DNA from: Euclidia mi | Lineage: Eukaryota > Arthropoda > Insecta > Lepidoptera > Erebidae | Reading direction: 5' to 3' | NCBI GenBank assembly: GCA_944739405.2 | Contig: OX123183.2 | Coordinates: 122,458,331 to 122,522,330, forward strand | Length of the DNA: 64,000 nt | In this document: positions 11,782-23,096 of the stretch, piece by piece | How the letters are laid out: every line of letters begins with the position of its first letter | How positions within the stretch are numbered: position 1 is the stretch's first letter | Made by a program: the position numbers and the translations under genes | Notes under the pieces: generated by a model | Seen by the model: the letters and a program-made list of their open reading frames with translations, nothing else | Databases searched by the model: none | What the model was told of the DNA's origin: nothing

Positions 11782-12691
11782 TATCGAATATCAATTAAAA
11801 GTAACCTTTTTAAAAACAAGCAGATCCGCTGACCATACTAGGTCATCGGCTCTGCTACATCTGATACTTAGTCAATATTCTATTTAATTTAATGAATAGT
11901 TCAAACAAGCATTTAGCAAAGAAAAGGTGAGGTAGTTAATATTTAATACTGCAGGGAATTGTTTCACAATGAAAAGCAAATAAAATAGAAAGATTAGATT
12001 TTTAATCACAAACCGACATAGGTTCTACTTACAATGTTTCTCTTCCAAAAGTCGGCAACGAACTGAGCCTCCAGCTCACCACGCTACCTCTAAATAACGT
12101 TCACAACAACTTGACCGGAAACACGCTTTATGATTTATCACAAAATAGACAGAGTTATAAGTTTCAGTCTTAATAATAAGTTTTACACTCCATAATTTAT
12201 GAAACAATTTTATAAACGTTATTTAGATTTTATTACAGTGTTTTACGAGTAATTATAGTAAAAGTGTTTAATGAAATATCACAACGAACACGTGTAATCA
12301 ATAAAAAGTACAGAGTTATAAATTATGGTTTAGCAATTAGATAAGGCTTCCATAATTCACAACATGATTTTACAAACGTAATTATGATTTTATTACTATG
12401 TTTTTAGAATAAAAGTGTCCTATAAAATATCCTCACAAAGTGACGTAATCAATAGCATTGTTAAACGTCCATGACTCCTACGGCGGTGTCAAGTAAAACG
12501 TATGTGTTGCGCGTCCATGACCCCTACGGTGGAGTCATGCAAACCTCTTTGTGATTGGACGCCAAATCCTTTTTGGCATGTTATTAGATTACATCTAAAA
12601 TACACGAGAAATAATTAGAAATAAATGATTGAATAATTAACAAAGTAGATCAATTTGTTTTAAAATAACAAAATGAATCCTCGCGGCGACA
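11782..12691 (-). repeat. Gypsy 1 3' LTR
   Basis: A 910-bp copy that, read on the minus strand, begins TGTCGCCGCGAGG and ends near ATTCGATA. It contains an internal direct repeat of a CGTCCATGAC-CCTACGG word near 12467-12538. Almost identical to 17669-18578. Confidence 0.92.
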
Positions 12692-13409
12692 CGGCCATTC
12701 TGATGGGCGATGCGTGCTCTGCATCGATGTTGTTCTTTCTGTAATAGAGATATAGATTGTTTGTGAGGCAAGGCACTTCCACAGTACACACAAGCCTAAG
12801 AGTAAAAAGAATATCGTTACATCGTTTGTATTCACTGCTCACTCCACGTGACCACAGTAAATAAATTAAATAAAGCATTACGGAAGTAACAAGTCTATCT
12901 GTAACTAGTTACTGCTCATTCCACATGAAAACAGTATGAATATCAATGGGCAAAACGTTATCACAGTTTACTGTTCATTCCACATGACAACAGTATGAAG
13001 ATCATTTTTTTTTTTTTTTTTTTTTTATATAGGTAAGGATAGGTAGGTGACAGGACGATGCTGTTTTAAAACAGAGGCTCTATAAGGATAGTAGATGATA
13101 GGTCGATGCTGTGCTCTGGGCGGTCTCGTACGCCGTGGTACACAGGGGACTATAATTCTTTCGGGATAGGTTTATAAATGGCTTATTGGACGGCTCCACA
13201 CGCCAATAGCATCTTTTCAAACGTTTTGGTAAGTCGTAGTCGTAGTTCTAGCAACTGTGTAGTTCATGTATAGCTACATGTGTAGCTTCACGCCTGTATC
13301 CTCAAGGATAGGTAGGCTCATGTGAAATGCTCACTTAGACAGTGTTATCAACACGTCATGAATTAATAATATGAAAGGATCTCACCGTTTCTCCGATGTA
13401 AGATGCCTG
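12692..13409 (-). other. Gypsy 1 3' non-coding segment
   Basis: Lies between the gag-pol stop and the 3' LTR. It holds three imperfect copies of a word like CTGCTCATTCCACATGA-AACAGTATGA (about 12834, 12911 and 12971), then a poly(T) run at about 13003-13026. A stretch of 300 bp after that run has no ORF. The two ORFs of 61-72 codons here lack recognisable content. Confidence 0.6.
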
Positions 13410-16400
13410 CTAGTTGTCTGCCTGCGTTGCAGACAGCGGTGCGTCTTCGGTAGTTGGCACGGTTGGCGCTGCAGGGATGTTTGAAGCGCCAGGTTGCTGC
13501 TCATCTGTCGGCGACACGGCCGCCTCGACAGACCCACCGGGTTGAGGGGCCCGCCGCAGTTGGTCGTGTGCGACCTTGCGAGGACGTCCGTGGTGTGCCA
13601 CGACCTTTTTCACGAGGTAGCGGTCGTTCTCGAGGACCCTGTGAACTTCATAGGGAACGCTAAATTTGAGGTCTAGTGACGTCTGGTTTCTGGGGTTATT
13701 TTTTATCAAGACAAAGTCACCCCGTTGAAATCGGCTAATTTTAGCGCGACCTTTGTCAAAACGTGCTTTGTCTCTAACTGATGCCTCCGTTATTTTTTGG
13801 TGTACGTGTCGTTGAAGGGCTTCGATGTCGATTGATGCCTCATCGAGGTTTACCAGGTTAAGTAGCTCTGCTGGTACACAGCTTCGACGTCGAGTTAGCA
13901 GTGTCAGTGGAGCTACGCCCGTAGTTCTATGCACGGTGCAGTTCAAGGCAAGTTGAAGGCTTTCTAATGCGGTCTGCCAGTCTGGGGTCTCATAATTCTT
14001 TATCATAATGAGCCCATTCTTTAGTGTTGCCATAACTCGCTCCACTTGCCCGTTAGCTCTGCTGATGCCTGGTGCTATAGAGTGTATTTCTATACCAAAT
14101 CTGTCACAATAATTTTTAAATTCTCCGAGGAACTCACGTCCGCCGTCCACGATAACTTGCTTTGGAGCTCCAAAGAGGTGGACTACTTGCTTTAGGGCAG
14201 CAAGAGTGCTGAATTGATTTTTATCGTTAGTGTAACGGAAAAGCACGTATTTCGTGAAAGCGTCTATTGTAACAACGACGTATTCTTGTTCCTGAGGAGT
14301 ACCTAATTTACCCGTGATGTCCATATGTATCATTTCGAATGGCACCGTTGGCTTGGCGATGGGGTGTAGCTGTACCTGTGTCGCTCCAGACGTTTGTTTG
14401 GATGATCTACAAACAATGCAATTATCCACGAAATCCCTGATAATGCTGCTCATTTTGTCGAAGTAGTAACATTCCTTAATCTTATGGAGGGTCTTCTCCC
14501 AGCCCGGATGTTTGAGAGCGCTATGGAATGTGTTAATTAAGCTCCAATGGAAAGACTTCGGCACTACAATCAATTTTTGGGTGCCAAGGATAGCATCTTG
14601 TCTCTCAAACTTAAGGATGTTATCTTCTAGGTGATAACCGGGGACGTCGTCTCCGTTATGTAGCGCATCTATAATAGCCCTTAATTGATTATCGCGTCGT
14701 TGTTCGATGATCACCCAGTCCAGGTTTTTGTTTATGACGTTGACAGTCAGAGGATCGGGGTTTCTGCTGAGGTAATCTGCATGTTGCATCCGCTCGCCTT
14801 TCCTGTACTCTATATCGAATTCGAAATTTTGTAGATACGCCCACCACCGATGGATGCGAGGTAACAAGTCCTTCTTGTTCTTTGATGCTTTAAGCGCGTT
14901 ACAGTCTGTAATCACCTTAAATTGCCGCCCGTATAGGAAATGCCGGAAATGCTTGATAGCTCTGACCACAGCCAATGTCTCGAGCTCGTACGAGTGATAT
15001 CTGCTTTCTATGTCAGTCGTACGCATGCTAAAGTAGGCAACCACGTGCTGGCGTCCATTGATGATTTGAACAAGTATCGCTCCAAAACCGAGACTACTCG
15101 CATCAGTAAATAATTCAATGGGTTTTCCTTCTTGGAATATGGTGAGTACCGGAGTGGATGTTAAGTGGTGTATTATCTTTTGACGTGCCTCTTCATGAAC
15201 GTGAGTCCATTGCCATTTAGCCCCTTGTTTAGTAAGTTCGTATAAGGGTGCCATGGTTCGTGAAAAATCAGGGATAAAGCGACGAAAGTATCCCGCGAGA
15301 CCATTAAATTGACGAACTTGCTTTACGGTAGTCGGTACGGGAGCTTTCACTAAGGCTTCTACTTTTTTCAGACTGGGACGTACTTGACCGTTTTCTACTA
15401 CATTGCCTAAGTATTCTATAGACCGCTTAAAGAAAAGGCACTTGTCTATGTTTACCGAAAATCCTGATTTACGCAATGCTAATAAGATCCTTTCCAGATG
15501 CCCGAGACCAGAGGAGAAGTTGCGACATTTACTAATAACATCGTCTATATACACCTGAGCTACGCTATCATTGTGGACTTTATCAGCACTGCCGAGGCTC
15601 AAAAGGGGTCCAAGCGCACGATTTATGCATCTTTGGTACACTGAAGGTGCATTACATAATCCGAATGGCATGGTTTTGTACTCGAAAAGACCGTCCGGGG
15701 TAACGAATGCGGTTTTCTCAATCGATTCAGTGGCAACAGGTATCTGGTGAAAACCAGATGCCATATCGAGGGTAGTGTAGTATTGACCACCAGCCAATTG
15801 ATCAATCTGATCGGCGATCAAAGGAATAGGATAGTGATCTCGTATAGTGTTTGCGTTTAACTCCCTATAGTCCACGCACATGCGATCGTCACCATTCTTT
15901 TTCTTCACTAATATTATAGGACTTGAATATGGGGATTTACTTTCCTGCACAATGTCGTTATCAATAAGCTCCTGAATAATTTCTTTAACTTTTTCTCGTT
16001 CGACCGGACTTAATCTGTAGGGCCTTCGTTCGACAAATTTATTTGGATTTTTTAATCTGATCTCTAGTTGACCTGTGTTGACACGGGTTTTAGAAAAGCC
16101 ACGTGTAAAAACATCTGCGTATTTATTGAGCAGGATTGATAATTGATCAATATGCGATTGATTATCTAACCCATGATTTATATTGCTGAATAAGTCAGTT
16201 GTCGGTCGCATATGCATGACGCGGGGTGGGGCACACAAGGTAGCATTATTTTGGGTCACTACTACACTCAGCCCGGTTCCATTTAATAAATTTGCACCTA
16301 TCAATACGTCCGACGTCATTTCGTAATCCGGTAAGACATAAAATTCAACCTCTACGTTAATTTCGTCAATTGTACACACTGCAGTCAAAATTCTAGTGGA

Positions 16401-17573
16401 CACTACAGGAAACGAACCTATACCGCGTAAATAGCTGACTACTTGGCGCTGTTTTCCTGGTAGCCTATTTGCAATAGATTCGCGCATCACTGAACACTCA
16501 GCTCCGCTATCGAACACCGTATCAATTGTAATCTCGCCTACTCTCATACGCATAGTATTCAAGGGAGATTTATTATTTACGATCGAATTAACGTTGGAAG
16601 TTATCTGTTTTTCCCGACGAAAGCACGTATCAAACGTATGACCCGTTTTAGAGCAAAATGAACAGTACCTGTTATCTTTCTGATTTGTTGTCGCTGAAAC
16701 GTTAGAGGTTTTCTCAGTTGCGTGTGTACCCGGGTCTGCTGACGTATTTTTATAACGACAATCACGTGAAGAGTGGCCCGATTTTTTACAAAAACTACAG
16801 TACGGTACGTTCCGATTATCGATAGTGTATTTTAAACGTTTTGATGGCAAATGACTAGAAGTTTGGGCATTTGGTCTCTTAGCGCGAATGGATGAGGCAA
16901 CAGAAATCAATTCAGGCACCGAGGTGGCTCTGGCGTTCATCAATTCAATTCTAAGGCGTTCGTCACTCACACTTCCTATCACCGCTTCCACCGCATCATT
17001 ATCGTCGAGCTTATCTCGAGTAACGCGTCTCCACAAAATCCATGCTTTGGACAAAAACTCCGCAATGTCTAGAGACGGGTTATAATTATGCTCCCTGAAC
17101 TTCAACACGTCCCTTGAGTAGCGGCTTTCAGGTTCAAACGTAGTTATAATGTTTTGCCGCAATTCATCCCACGAGGACGTTGTGACGAGCCAATTGTCGG
17201 CCCACATTTTGGCACGACCCTTTAGTAAGCTAGTCACTTTCATCCTAATGTCATAGTCACTCAAATTATAATTCGTTTTAGCTGAAGAAATATGATCACA
17301 CCATTCGCGGACACCGACGTTACCGTCGGGGTCACATGAGGGTAGGAACACGTCAGTGATTTTGACCTTCTCACTTTGCTTCGATAGGCGTTCACTCATA
17401 TTTTGCATCATCTTGATCATGGTGAAATAAAATTCGGGTGGTACATTACCCTGAACGCCCATTTGTAGCTGCGTCGCGTTGGTAGACGTGCTTGGTCCTG
17501 GATCATTTAGCGCAGATGCGGGGCACGTTGTCTCGCCTGGTACCTCCTCTGCATCCCGTCCTTGCGTATCCAT
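13410..17573 (-). CDS. Gypsy 1 gag-pol polyprotein
   Basis: A 1387-codon ORF from the ATG at 17573. An in-frame upstream ATG at 17681 lies inside the LTR and is less likely; residue numbers here count from it. Gag occupies roughly residues 37-360 and ends with two CCHC-type zinc knuckles (YCSFCKKSGHSSRDC near 294, YCSFCSKTGHTFDTC near 339). The aspartic protease motif is DSGA at 391-394. RT has YIDD at 711-714 and MPFGLCNAPS near 671. RNase H has TDAS near 859. Integrase has an HHCC zinc region (about 1053-1091) and a DDE triad near D1121, D1179 and E1214. No stops or frameshifts, so the protein could be functional. The ATG lies about 95 nt downstream of the 5' LTR. Gag and pol share one frame, unlike Gypsy 2. 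Confidence 0.95.
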   Translation of the reverse strand: MDTQGRDAEEVPGETTCPASALNDPGPSTSTNATQLQMGVQGNVPPEFYFTMIKMMQNMSERLSKQSEKVKITDVFLPSCDPDGNVGVREWCDHISSAKTNYNLSDYDIRMKVTSLLKGRAKMWADNWLVTTSSWDELRQNIITTFEPESRYSRDVLKFREHNYNPSLDIAEFLSKAWILWRRVTRDKLDDNDAVEAVIGSVSDERLRIELMNARATSVPELISVASSIRAKRPNAQTSSHLPSKRLKYTIDNRNVPYCSFCKKSGHSSRDCRYKNTSADPGTHATEKTSNVSATTNQKDNRYCSFCSKTGHTFDTCFRREKQITSNVNSIVNNKSPLNTMRMRVGEITIDTVFDSGAECSVMRESIANRLPGKQRQVVSYLRGIGSFPVVSTRILTAVCTIDEINVEVEFYVLPDYEMTSDVLIGANLLNGTGLSVVVTQNNATLCAPPRVMHMRPTTDLFSNINHGLDNQSHIDQLSILLNKYADVFTRGFSKTRVNTGQLEIRLKNPNKFVERRPYRLSPVEREKVKEIIQELIDNDIVQESKSPYSSPIILVKKKNGDDRMCVDYRELNANTIRDHYPIPLIADQIDQLAGGQYYTTLDMASGFHQIPVATESIEKTAFVTPDGLFEYKTMPFGLCNAPSVYQRCINRALGPLLSLGSADKVHNDSVAQVYIDDVISKCRNFSSGLGHLERILLALRKSGFSVNIDKCLFFKRSIEYLGNVVENGQVRPSLKKVEALVKAPVPTTVKQVRQFNGLAGYFRRFIPDFSRTMAPLYELTKQGAKWQWTHVHEEARQKIIHHLTSTPVLTIFQEGKPIELFTDASSLGFGAILVQIINGRQHVVAYFSMRTTDIESRYHSYELETLAVVRAIKHFRHFLYGRQFKVITDCNALKASKNKKDLLPRIHRWWAYLQNFEFDIEYRKGERMQHADYLSRNPDPLTVNVINKNLDWVIIEQRRDNQLRAIIDALHNGDDVPGYHLEDNILKFERQDAILGTQKLIVVPKSFHWSLINTFHSALKHPGWEKTLHKIKECYYFDKMSSIIRDFVDNCIVCRSSKQTSGATQVQLHPIAKPTVPFEMIHMDITGKLGTPQEQEYVVVTIDAFTKYVLFRYTNDKNQFSTLAALKQVVHLFGAPKQVIVDGGREFLGEFKNYCDRFGIEIHSIAPGISRANGQVERVMATLKNGLIMIKNYETPDWQTALESLQLALNCTVHRTTGVAPLTLLTRRRSCVPAELLNLVNLDEASIDIEALQRHVHQKITEASVRDKARFDKGRAKISRFQRGDFVLIKNNPRNQTSLDLKFSVPYEVHRVLENDRYLVKKVVAHHGRPRKVAHDQLRRAPQPGGSVEAAVSPTDEQQPGASNIPAAPTVPTTEDAPLSATQADN

Positions 17574-17668
17574 CGTGACAAGTAGAATTGCACGTTGACT
17601 GATGAGAGTATCTGAAAAATAAAACAACAGCGAACAGAAAATGTAGGTAGACACAATCCCACTTCTGT

Positions 17669-18578
17669 TATCGAATATCAATTAAAAGTAACCTTTTTAA
17701 AAACAAGCAGATCCGCTGACCATACTAGGTCATCGGCTCTGCTACATCTGATACTTAGTCAATATTCTATTTCATTTAATGAATAGTTCAAACAAGCATT
17801 TAGCAAAGAAAAGGTGAGGTAGTTAATATTTAATACTGCAGGGAATTGTTTCACAATGAAAAGCAAATAAAATAGAAAGATTAGATTTTTAATCACAAAC
17901 CGACATAGGTTCTACTTACAATGTTTCTCTTCCAAAAGTCGGCAACGAACTGAGCCTCCAGCTCACCACGCTACCTCTAAATAACGTTCACAACAACTTG
18001 ACCGGAAACACGCTTTATGATTTATCACAAAATAGACAGAGTTATAAGTTTCAGTCTTAATAATAAGTTTTACACTCCATAATTTATGAAACAATTTTAT
18101 AAACGTTATTTAGATTTTATTACAGTGTTTTACGAGTAATTATAGTAAAAGTGTTTAATGAAATATCACAACGAACACGTGTAATCAATAAAAAGTACAG
18201 AGTTATAAATTATGGTTTAGCAATTAGATAAGGCTTCCATAATTCACAACATGATTTTACAAACGTAATTATGATTTTATTACTATGTTTTTAGAATAAA
18301 AGTGTCCTATAAAATATCCTCACAAAGTGACGTAATCAATAGCATTGTTAAACGTCCATGACTCCTACGGCGGTGTCAAGTAAAACGTATGTGTTGCGCG
18401 TCCATGACCCCTACGGTGGAGTCATGCAAACCTCTTTGTGATTGGACGCCAAATCCTTTTTGGCATGTTATTAGATTACATCTAAAATACACGAGAAATA
18501 ATTAGAAGTAAATGATTGAATAATTAACAAAGTAGATCAATTTGTTTTAAAATAACAAAATGAATCCTCGCGGCGACA
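17669..18578 (-). repeat. Gypsy 1 5' LTR
   Basis: The 910-bp partner of 11782-12691. The inner junction (minus) reads CGATAACAGAAGTGGGATTG; I could not assign a tRNA primer to it. The outer flank is TATATATTAAG. Confidence 0.92.
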
Positions 18579-19472
18579 TATATATATTAAGTTATGAATA
18601 TTCTAGTTTATTGTTATACTATTAAGTTATCGTTTTCTGTTACAATATTTAATACTATAGCATGCCAAAGTGCTGCTCCACAGCATCATTTACTCCAATG
18701 GTGCCTTGCATAATTTGACTTCATAATTTTTTTCAACATCATCATCAGCCTGGATCAAGCTACTGCTGGATATATGCCCCTCTAATGGCACGCCACTGAG
18801 CCAATTAACAATAAAAAATTGAACTTAATTTCCTTAACATACTTGAAGTACAATTATTGGCTAGTTCACCCTATCGTATAGTCTACCCGTGAACTCTGGC
18901 GTCGGGGTCACGCGCGGGTGCGCGTGCGAGTGAGATAGCTGTGACTTCAAGGCGCGGAGCGCTAGTGAGCGGGCGGGGTAAAATTTGAATTTGAGCTGGA
19001 GTAGTATGGACTCTTAAGGCCCTTTGAATACAGCCACTGCTAGCCAATTTGACTTCAGTAATCGCTTATTATTAGTCCGAATGAGGCCACTTGATGGCCA
19101 GCAATAAAAAAGAAATGCCTTTTTACGTTCTACTTTTCTTATTAAAGACATAAAGACATATTTATTTCTGCATTTTGGTTGTTTACAACACTTATACATG
19201 TCAAAACCTTATTCTAGATGATGCCGGCTTTTCCTAGCTAAATGACTTCTTGAGAAGAAAGGCCGAAACAAACTCAGAGTCATTGTTTTTTTTGTCACTT
19301 CAATTTCTTTAGTATTTTCTTCATCTTTTAAAGTCCAGACAAAAAAGGGTTTAGTATGCAAGTACAATGCAGGAAATTATCTGACGCTTTTGACTGACTC
19401 GGCCCACTGATGGCCCGCATTCAACAGCAATCTTACGGCTCAACCTTGATTGAGGGAGCCAGCACGATCTGT
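18579..19472. other. Intergenic stretch, no gene recognised
   Basis: Contains a GC-rich patch at about 18895-18985 (GCGCGGGTGCGCGTGCG) and otherwise AT-rich unique-looking DNA. No supported coding sequence. Confidence 0.4.
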
Positions 19473-19679
19473 ATGTAATTACATATACGATCTGTATCAC
19501 TATGCCTCCACGCCATCAAAAGGTGTATGCATAAGCATGTCAGCCTAAGCCATCAGACAGGTTGCCACAACTATTTGTTTATATGTTTAATAATGCCCAC
19601 ATCGTACTCACAACTTTACATGCTAATACACAGTAAAATACATGTTGCAAACAATAAGTAAAAATAATAAAAATTTAAA

Positions 19680-19932
19680 CAATAAAATGTCATATATTTT
19701 AAATGTCAGAAAATATTATTGAATGTCAATTTAGGAATAATAATATATTACTTAAGTTACTTTAAATGTCAAAAGAAAATAAATAAAATAACAATGTCAA
19801 ATCAAACAATGTCAAACAAAATAAATAAAATTACAAATGTCAAATTAAAAATGTCAAAATGTAAAAATATAAGTATTACAAATGTAAATAAAAATATCAT
19901 GTCACTAATTTCAAAATGTCAAAATTCATAAT
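19680..19932 (-). repeat. TGACATT-rich tract in LINE 3' region
   Basis: On the plus strand AATGTCA or AAATGTC appears about a dozen times in 250 bp, mixed with AAATAAA runs. It lies in the 3' untranslated part of the LINE copy. The sister copy at 34225 lacks it, so it is either copy-specific expansion or marks a different subfamily. Confidence 0.6.
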
Positions 19933-19940
19933 TTTTAAAC

Positions 19941-20945
19941 TCACTTCCAGGCATTTTTGTCTGCTAAATAATCTTTAACTGTGTAATAAGCTTTTGAGCA
20001 CAAGCTCTGTTTAATAAATACTTTGAATTTATTAATACTTAGTTCCTGAATATTGCCTGGAATTTTGTTGTAAAAACGTATGCTTTGACACTTGTATGAG
20101 TTACTTATTTTTTGTAGTCTAGTTGAAGGTAGAACAAGTTTGTATTTATTTCGTGTATTTAAATTATGAATGACGCTAAATTTAGAAAAAATATTTATAT
20201 TTTTTCTGACATATAACAAGTTCTCATAAATGTTTTGAGATGTCATTATCTTAATTTCTTTAAATTTTTCCCTCAGTGAATGCCTTGAACCAAGACTGTA
20301 GATTGCACGAATAGCCCGCTTCTGCAGAACAAACACAGTTTGAATGTCAGCTGCGTTGCCCCATAATAAAATGCCATATGACATTATGCTGTGGAAATAA
20401 CTAAAATATACTAATCTGGCCGTATCTATATCAGTTAACTGACGAATTTTGTAAACCGCGTACGCTGCAGAGCTAAGTCTATTCGACAACTGACCTATAT
20501 GTGGGCCCCACTGTAGCTTAGAATCTAAGGTTATGCCTAAGAATACGGTGTTATCTATAAGATCCAACTCTTCTCCATTCAAACATATGTTAGGTTGTTT
20601 TACATTCGGTCTTAAAAATCGTATACATTTTGTTTTTCTTTCATTTAACAGTAAATTGTTAGCTGTAAACCATTGAACTACTTTAGAGAGAGCGTTATTT
20701 ACATCGTCATTATTTGATTGTTGTCGTCTTAGTTTAAAAATAAGCGATGTATCATCAGCAAATAACACTATCTCTTCATTATTTTGCATAATGTATGGCA
20801 AATCATTAATATATACAAGGAAAAGGAATGGACCAAGAATTGAACCTTGTGGCACTCCCATTGTGACCACTGAACCCATAGAAACTTTTCCATTTACCTC
20901 AACTCTCTGTATCCTATTACTCAAATATGATGTTAGGAGATCCAA
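19941..20945 (-). pseudogene. LINE reverse transcriptase, C-terminal part
   Basis: A 334-codon open frame beginning inside the RT domain. It has the MGVPQGSILGPFLFLVYIND block, the catalytic FADDTS box, FLGITLDSKLQW and then the conserved C-terminal region RAIRAIYSL. Endonuclease, ORF1 and the RT N-terminus are missing because of 5' truncation, so it cannot move by itself. The lack of internal stops indicates a fairly recent insertion. The start codon given is only the first ATG in the surviving frame. Confidence 0.9.
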
Positions 20946-20983
20946 AGCAGTGTTCTTAACTCCATAGTAATGTAATTACATAT

Positions 20984-22643
20984 GGTAATTATATATTGCA
21001 AGCAAACGTGCCATGCCAGTCAAATAATATAATCCGCATAGAGTATCAGCTCTGATATAAGCCGCTAACACTAGCAGACACCTACTTTAATTCCCGCTAG
21101 CACTACATTGCATTGCATTGTGCAGTAATCCCACAAATCTTTAATATAAGAAAACAAATGTTTTGTGAATTCGTTTGCTAAAATTCTCGTATATGACACT
21201 GTTTCATTTCAGTGGGAAAGTACAGCGAATGGCTTTGATGAACTTATCTTCAACAAAATAAAATATTATATTACGAAGAATTCAACTGTGGCTTGCAAAA
21301 AGTCGATTTCTCTCATAGATTTACGCTCAGTCTCTAGCTATCCATGAATTTGGTTACGAAAGATACAAATATTTGACATAGTAAGCCAAAAACAAATACT
21401 TGATTTTTCATATTTTCAAGCCTGACTCCAATGTAAGCAAAGTATGTGCGCCAAGCAGATAACTAAAAACATCTATAATTATAAAATTAATATCCAGTCG
21501 CATCCTGTTTGTCTGTATGGACGCGAAAACTGAAAAACTACTGAACGGGTTTTAAGACGACTTTTTGACCAACAAATTATCGTGTGCATCACACAAGGAT
21601 TGGTCTTGGGTAGTAATCGAACTTACGACCTTTAGCTTAGCAGGATACCAATTACTAGACCAACAGGCAAATAAAAACGCTGAAACATTTTTATATGCGT
21701 CATATAATTTCAGTCGCGTTTAATAGTTGATGAATAAAAACCTCTATCTACCAACCAACTACAACACTAGAAATATTTTTTGCACAAAAATACACATACT
21801 AGATGAATTAAAAAACTAGAAACAGTAAAATATTTCGCCACGCTCACTGAAACAGCGCTAAATAAAATTTTATTTACTAAAGAACTTATGCAGTCGCTTT
21901 TAAATAAGGTTGACTGAAGTAAAAATAAAGAAAACTACCATGGAAGTCCAATATTATAATTTTAAGGGTAACTGGGTTAGGGTCCTCAATTCAATTCTAA
22001 AAAGTGTTTTACTTCTTTCACACGTACTAATATAATATAGTAAAATAAAATTGTGTCTGTTTGTGTAAAGTTTTAAAAGAGCATGCGTCATACAAATTAA
22101 ATTTGCGGGTCCTTATCGCGTACAACTAAATTTTTTGTATGATGTATACAAATCGCGAAAGTTTAAAATCGATTATGCATGCGTCATTTCGTCGCCGCCC
22201 TAGTTCCATTCGAGATTTTCACCTGGGAGTCTGGGCTACGCAATTCGAAATCACATCTGTCTATATGTATAAAATTATCGCGTTATTGGTTAACCGACAG
22301 ACAACGCTCAGCCAAAAATATTTGGCGCAGGCAGCTAAAATTTAGCATGTATTTTCCTTGGGGAGCCGTAGTGGCGCACTTAGGGATTTTCCAAAATGCC
22401 CACGAGGTCCGTTAGAAATGAATATAAAATGTGCGGGCGTAACTGCGGGTATTCTTCATGTTGTAAGTGTTAATCGTGAAATGCTTCCAGAAACAAGGTG
22501 AAATACCTTCTATGTTGGTTTTCAACGTGGGTTGCACTAGCTTTGGTGAAAGGATGAGAGTTATCGCGCGGAAACGTGACAACACTCATCTCTTACTACT
22601 CATCCCATTCCTTTTATTCTTCTCTGGTCTGTAGGCTTACTAT
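20984..22643. other. Intergenic stretch between LINE and Gypsy 2
   Basis: No gene. A Helitron- or LINE-tail-like block lies at about 21475-21600 (GACGCGAAAACTGAAAAACTACTGAACGGG-type text). A block at about 22110-22180 shares a GTATGATGTATACAAATCGCG word, inverted, with 63505-63535. Confidence 0.4.
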
Positions 22644-23082
22644 TGTTACGAGCTGGGGTTCGACGATAAATTATAACTCACTATGCCAGAAAACTGAAAT
22701 TTATTTACTACACAAACACTAAGTATAACACTAGATACACACACTTAATTTTCACTTCACTAGTAAAACACACTATTCACTCCACTAGAACAACACTAAT
22801 AAAACACCACTAAACACTTCCGAATTACTTCCTTTCGCTTCTTGTTGATCGCTTCGATATTCAATTGTTACTGTCCGTTCCGTTCGGTCGCGCTCTATTT
22901 ATACTGGCCGGATAACATCACTAGCGCATTCTAGATGCCTCTACAAAACTGTCGAAATAATCTCGAACAGTCTATTACTCGATACAGTAACGCCATCTAG
23001 TACAGAGTAGCTGAATTACCTTTAAACCACCGATACATTCAATCTCTTCTAGTACCCCCATTCACCGATAGATGGCGTAACA
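22644..23082 (-). repeat. Gypsy 2 3' LTR
   Basis: 439 bp, TGT...ACA. It contains the AATAAA-type signal (plus TTTATT at 22700-22705) and a TATAAATA box (plus 22896-22903). Confidence 0.93.
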
Positions 23083-23096
23083 CTGCCCCCCTCTTA
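23083..23096 (-). promoter_or_regulatory. Gypsy 2 polypurine tract
   Basis: On the minus strand the bases directly before the 3' LTR read AAGAGGGGGGCAG. A purine run at this place is where plus-strand DNA synthesis is primed in LTR elements. It overlaps the end of the pol ORF. Confidence 0.8.

Larger units (their letters stand above)
11782..18578 (-). mobile_element. Complete Ty3/Gypsy LTR retrotransposon 1
   Basis: A 6797-bp element on the minus strand: two 910-bp LTRs, one gag-pol ORF, and about 0.7 kb of 3' non-coding DNA. The flanks are TA repeats on both sides, so a 4-5 bp TATA-type target duplication is likely but cannot be sized exactly. I saw two substitutions between the LTRs (one near 11886/17773, one near 12625/18512), implying a very recent insertion. 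Gag, protease, RT, RNase H and integrase are in one frame with all catalytic residues present. No env-like ORF was seen. Confidence 0.93.
19487..20969 (-). mobile_element. 5'-truncated non-LTR retrotransposon (LINE)
   Basis: A 1483-bp insertion flanked by an identical 14-bp target duplication, ATGTAATTACATAT (19473-19486 and 20970-20983). The coding part is the C-terminal RT region; the 3' part on the minus strand is unusually rich in TGACATT words. Same family as 34225-35262. The RT style is that of the jockey/CR1 group; the exact clade was not determined. Confidence 0.9.
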
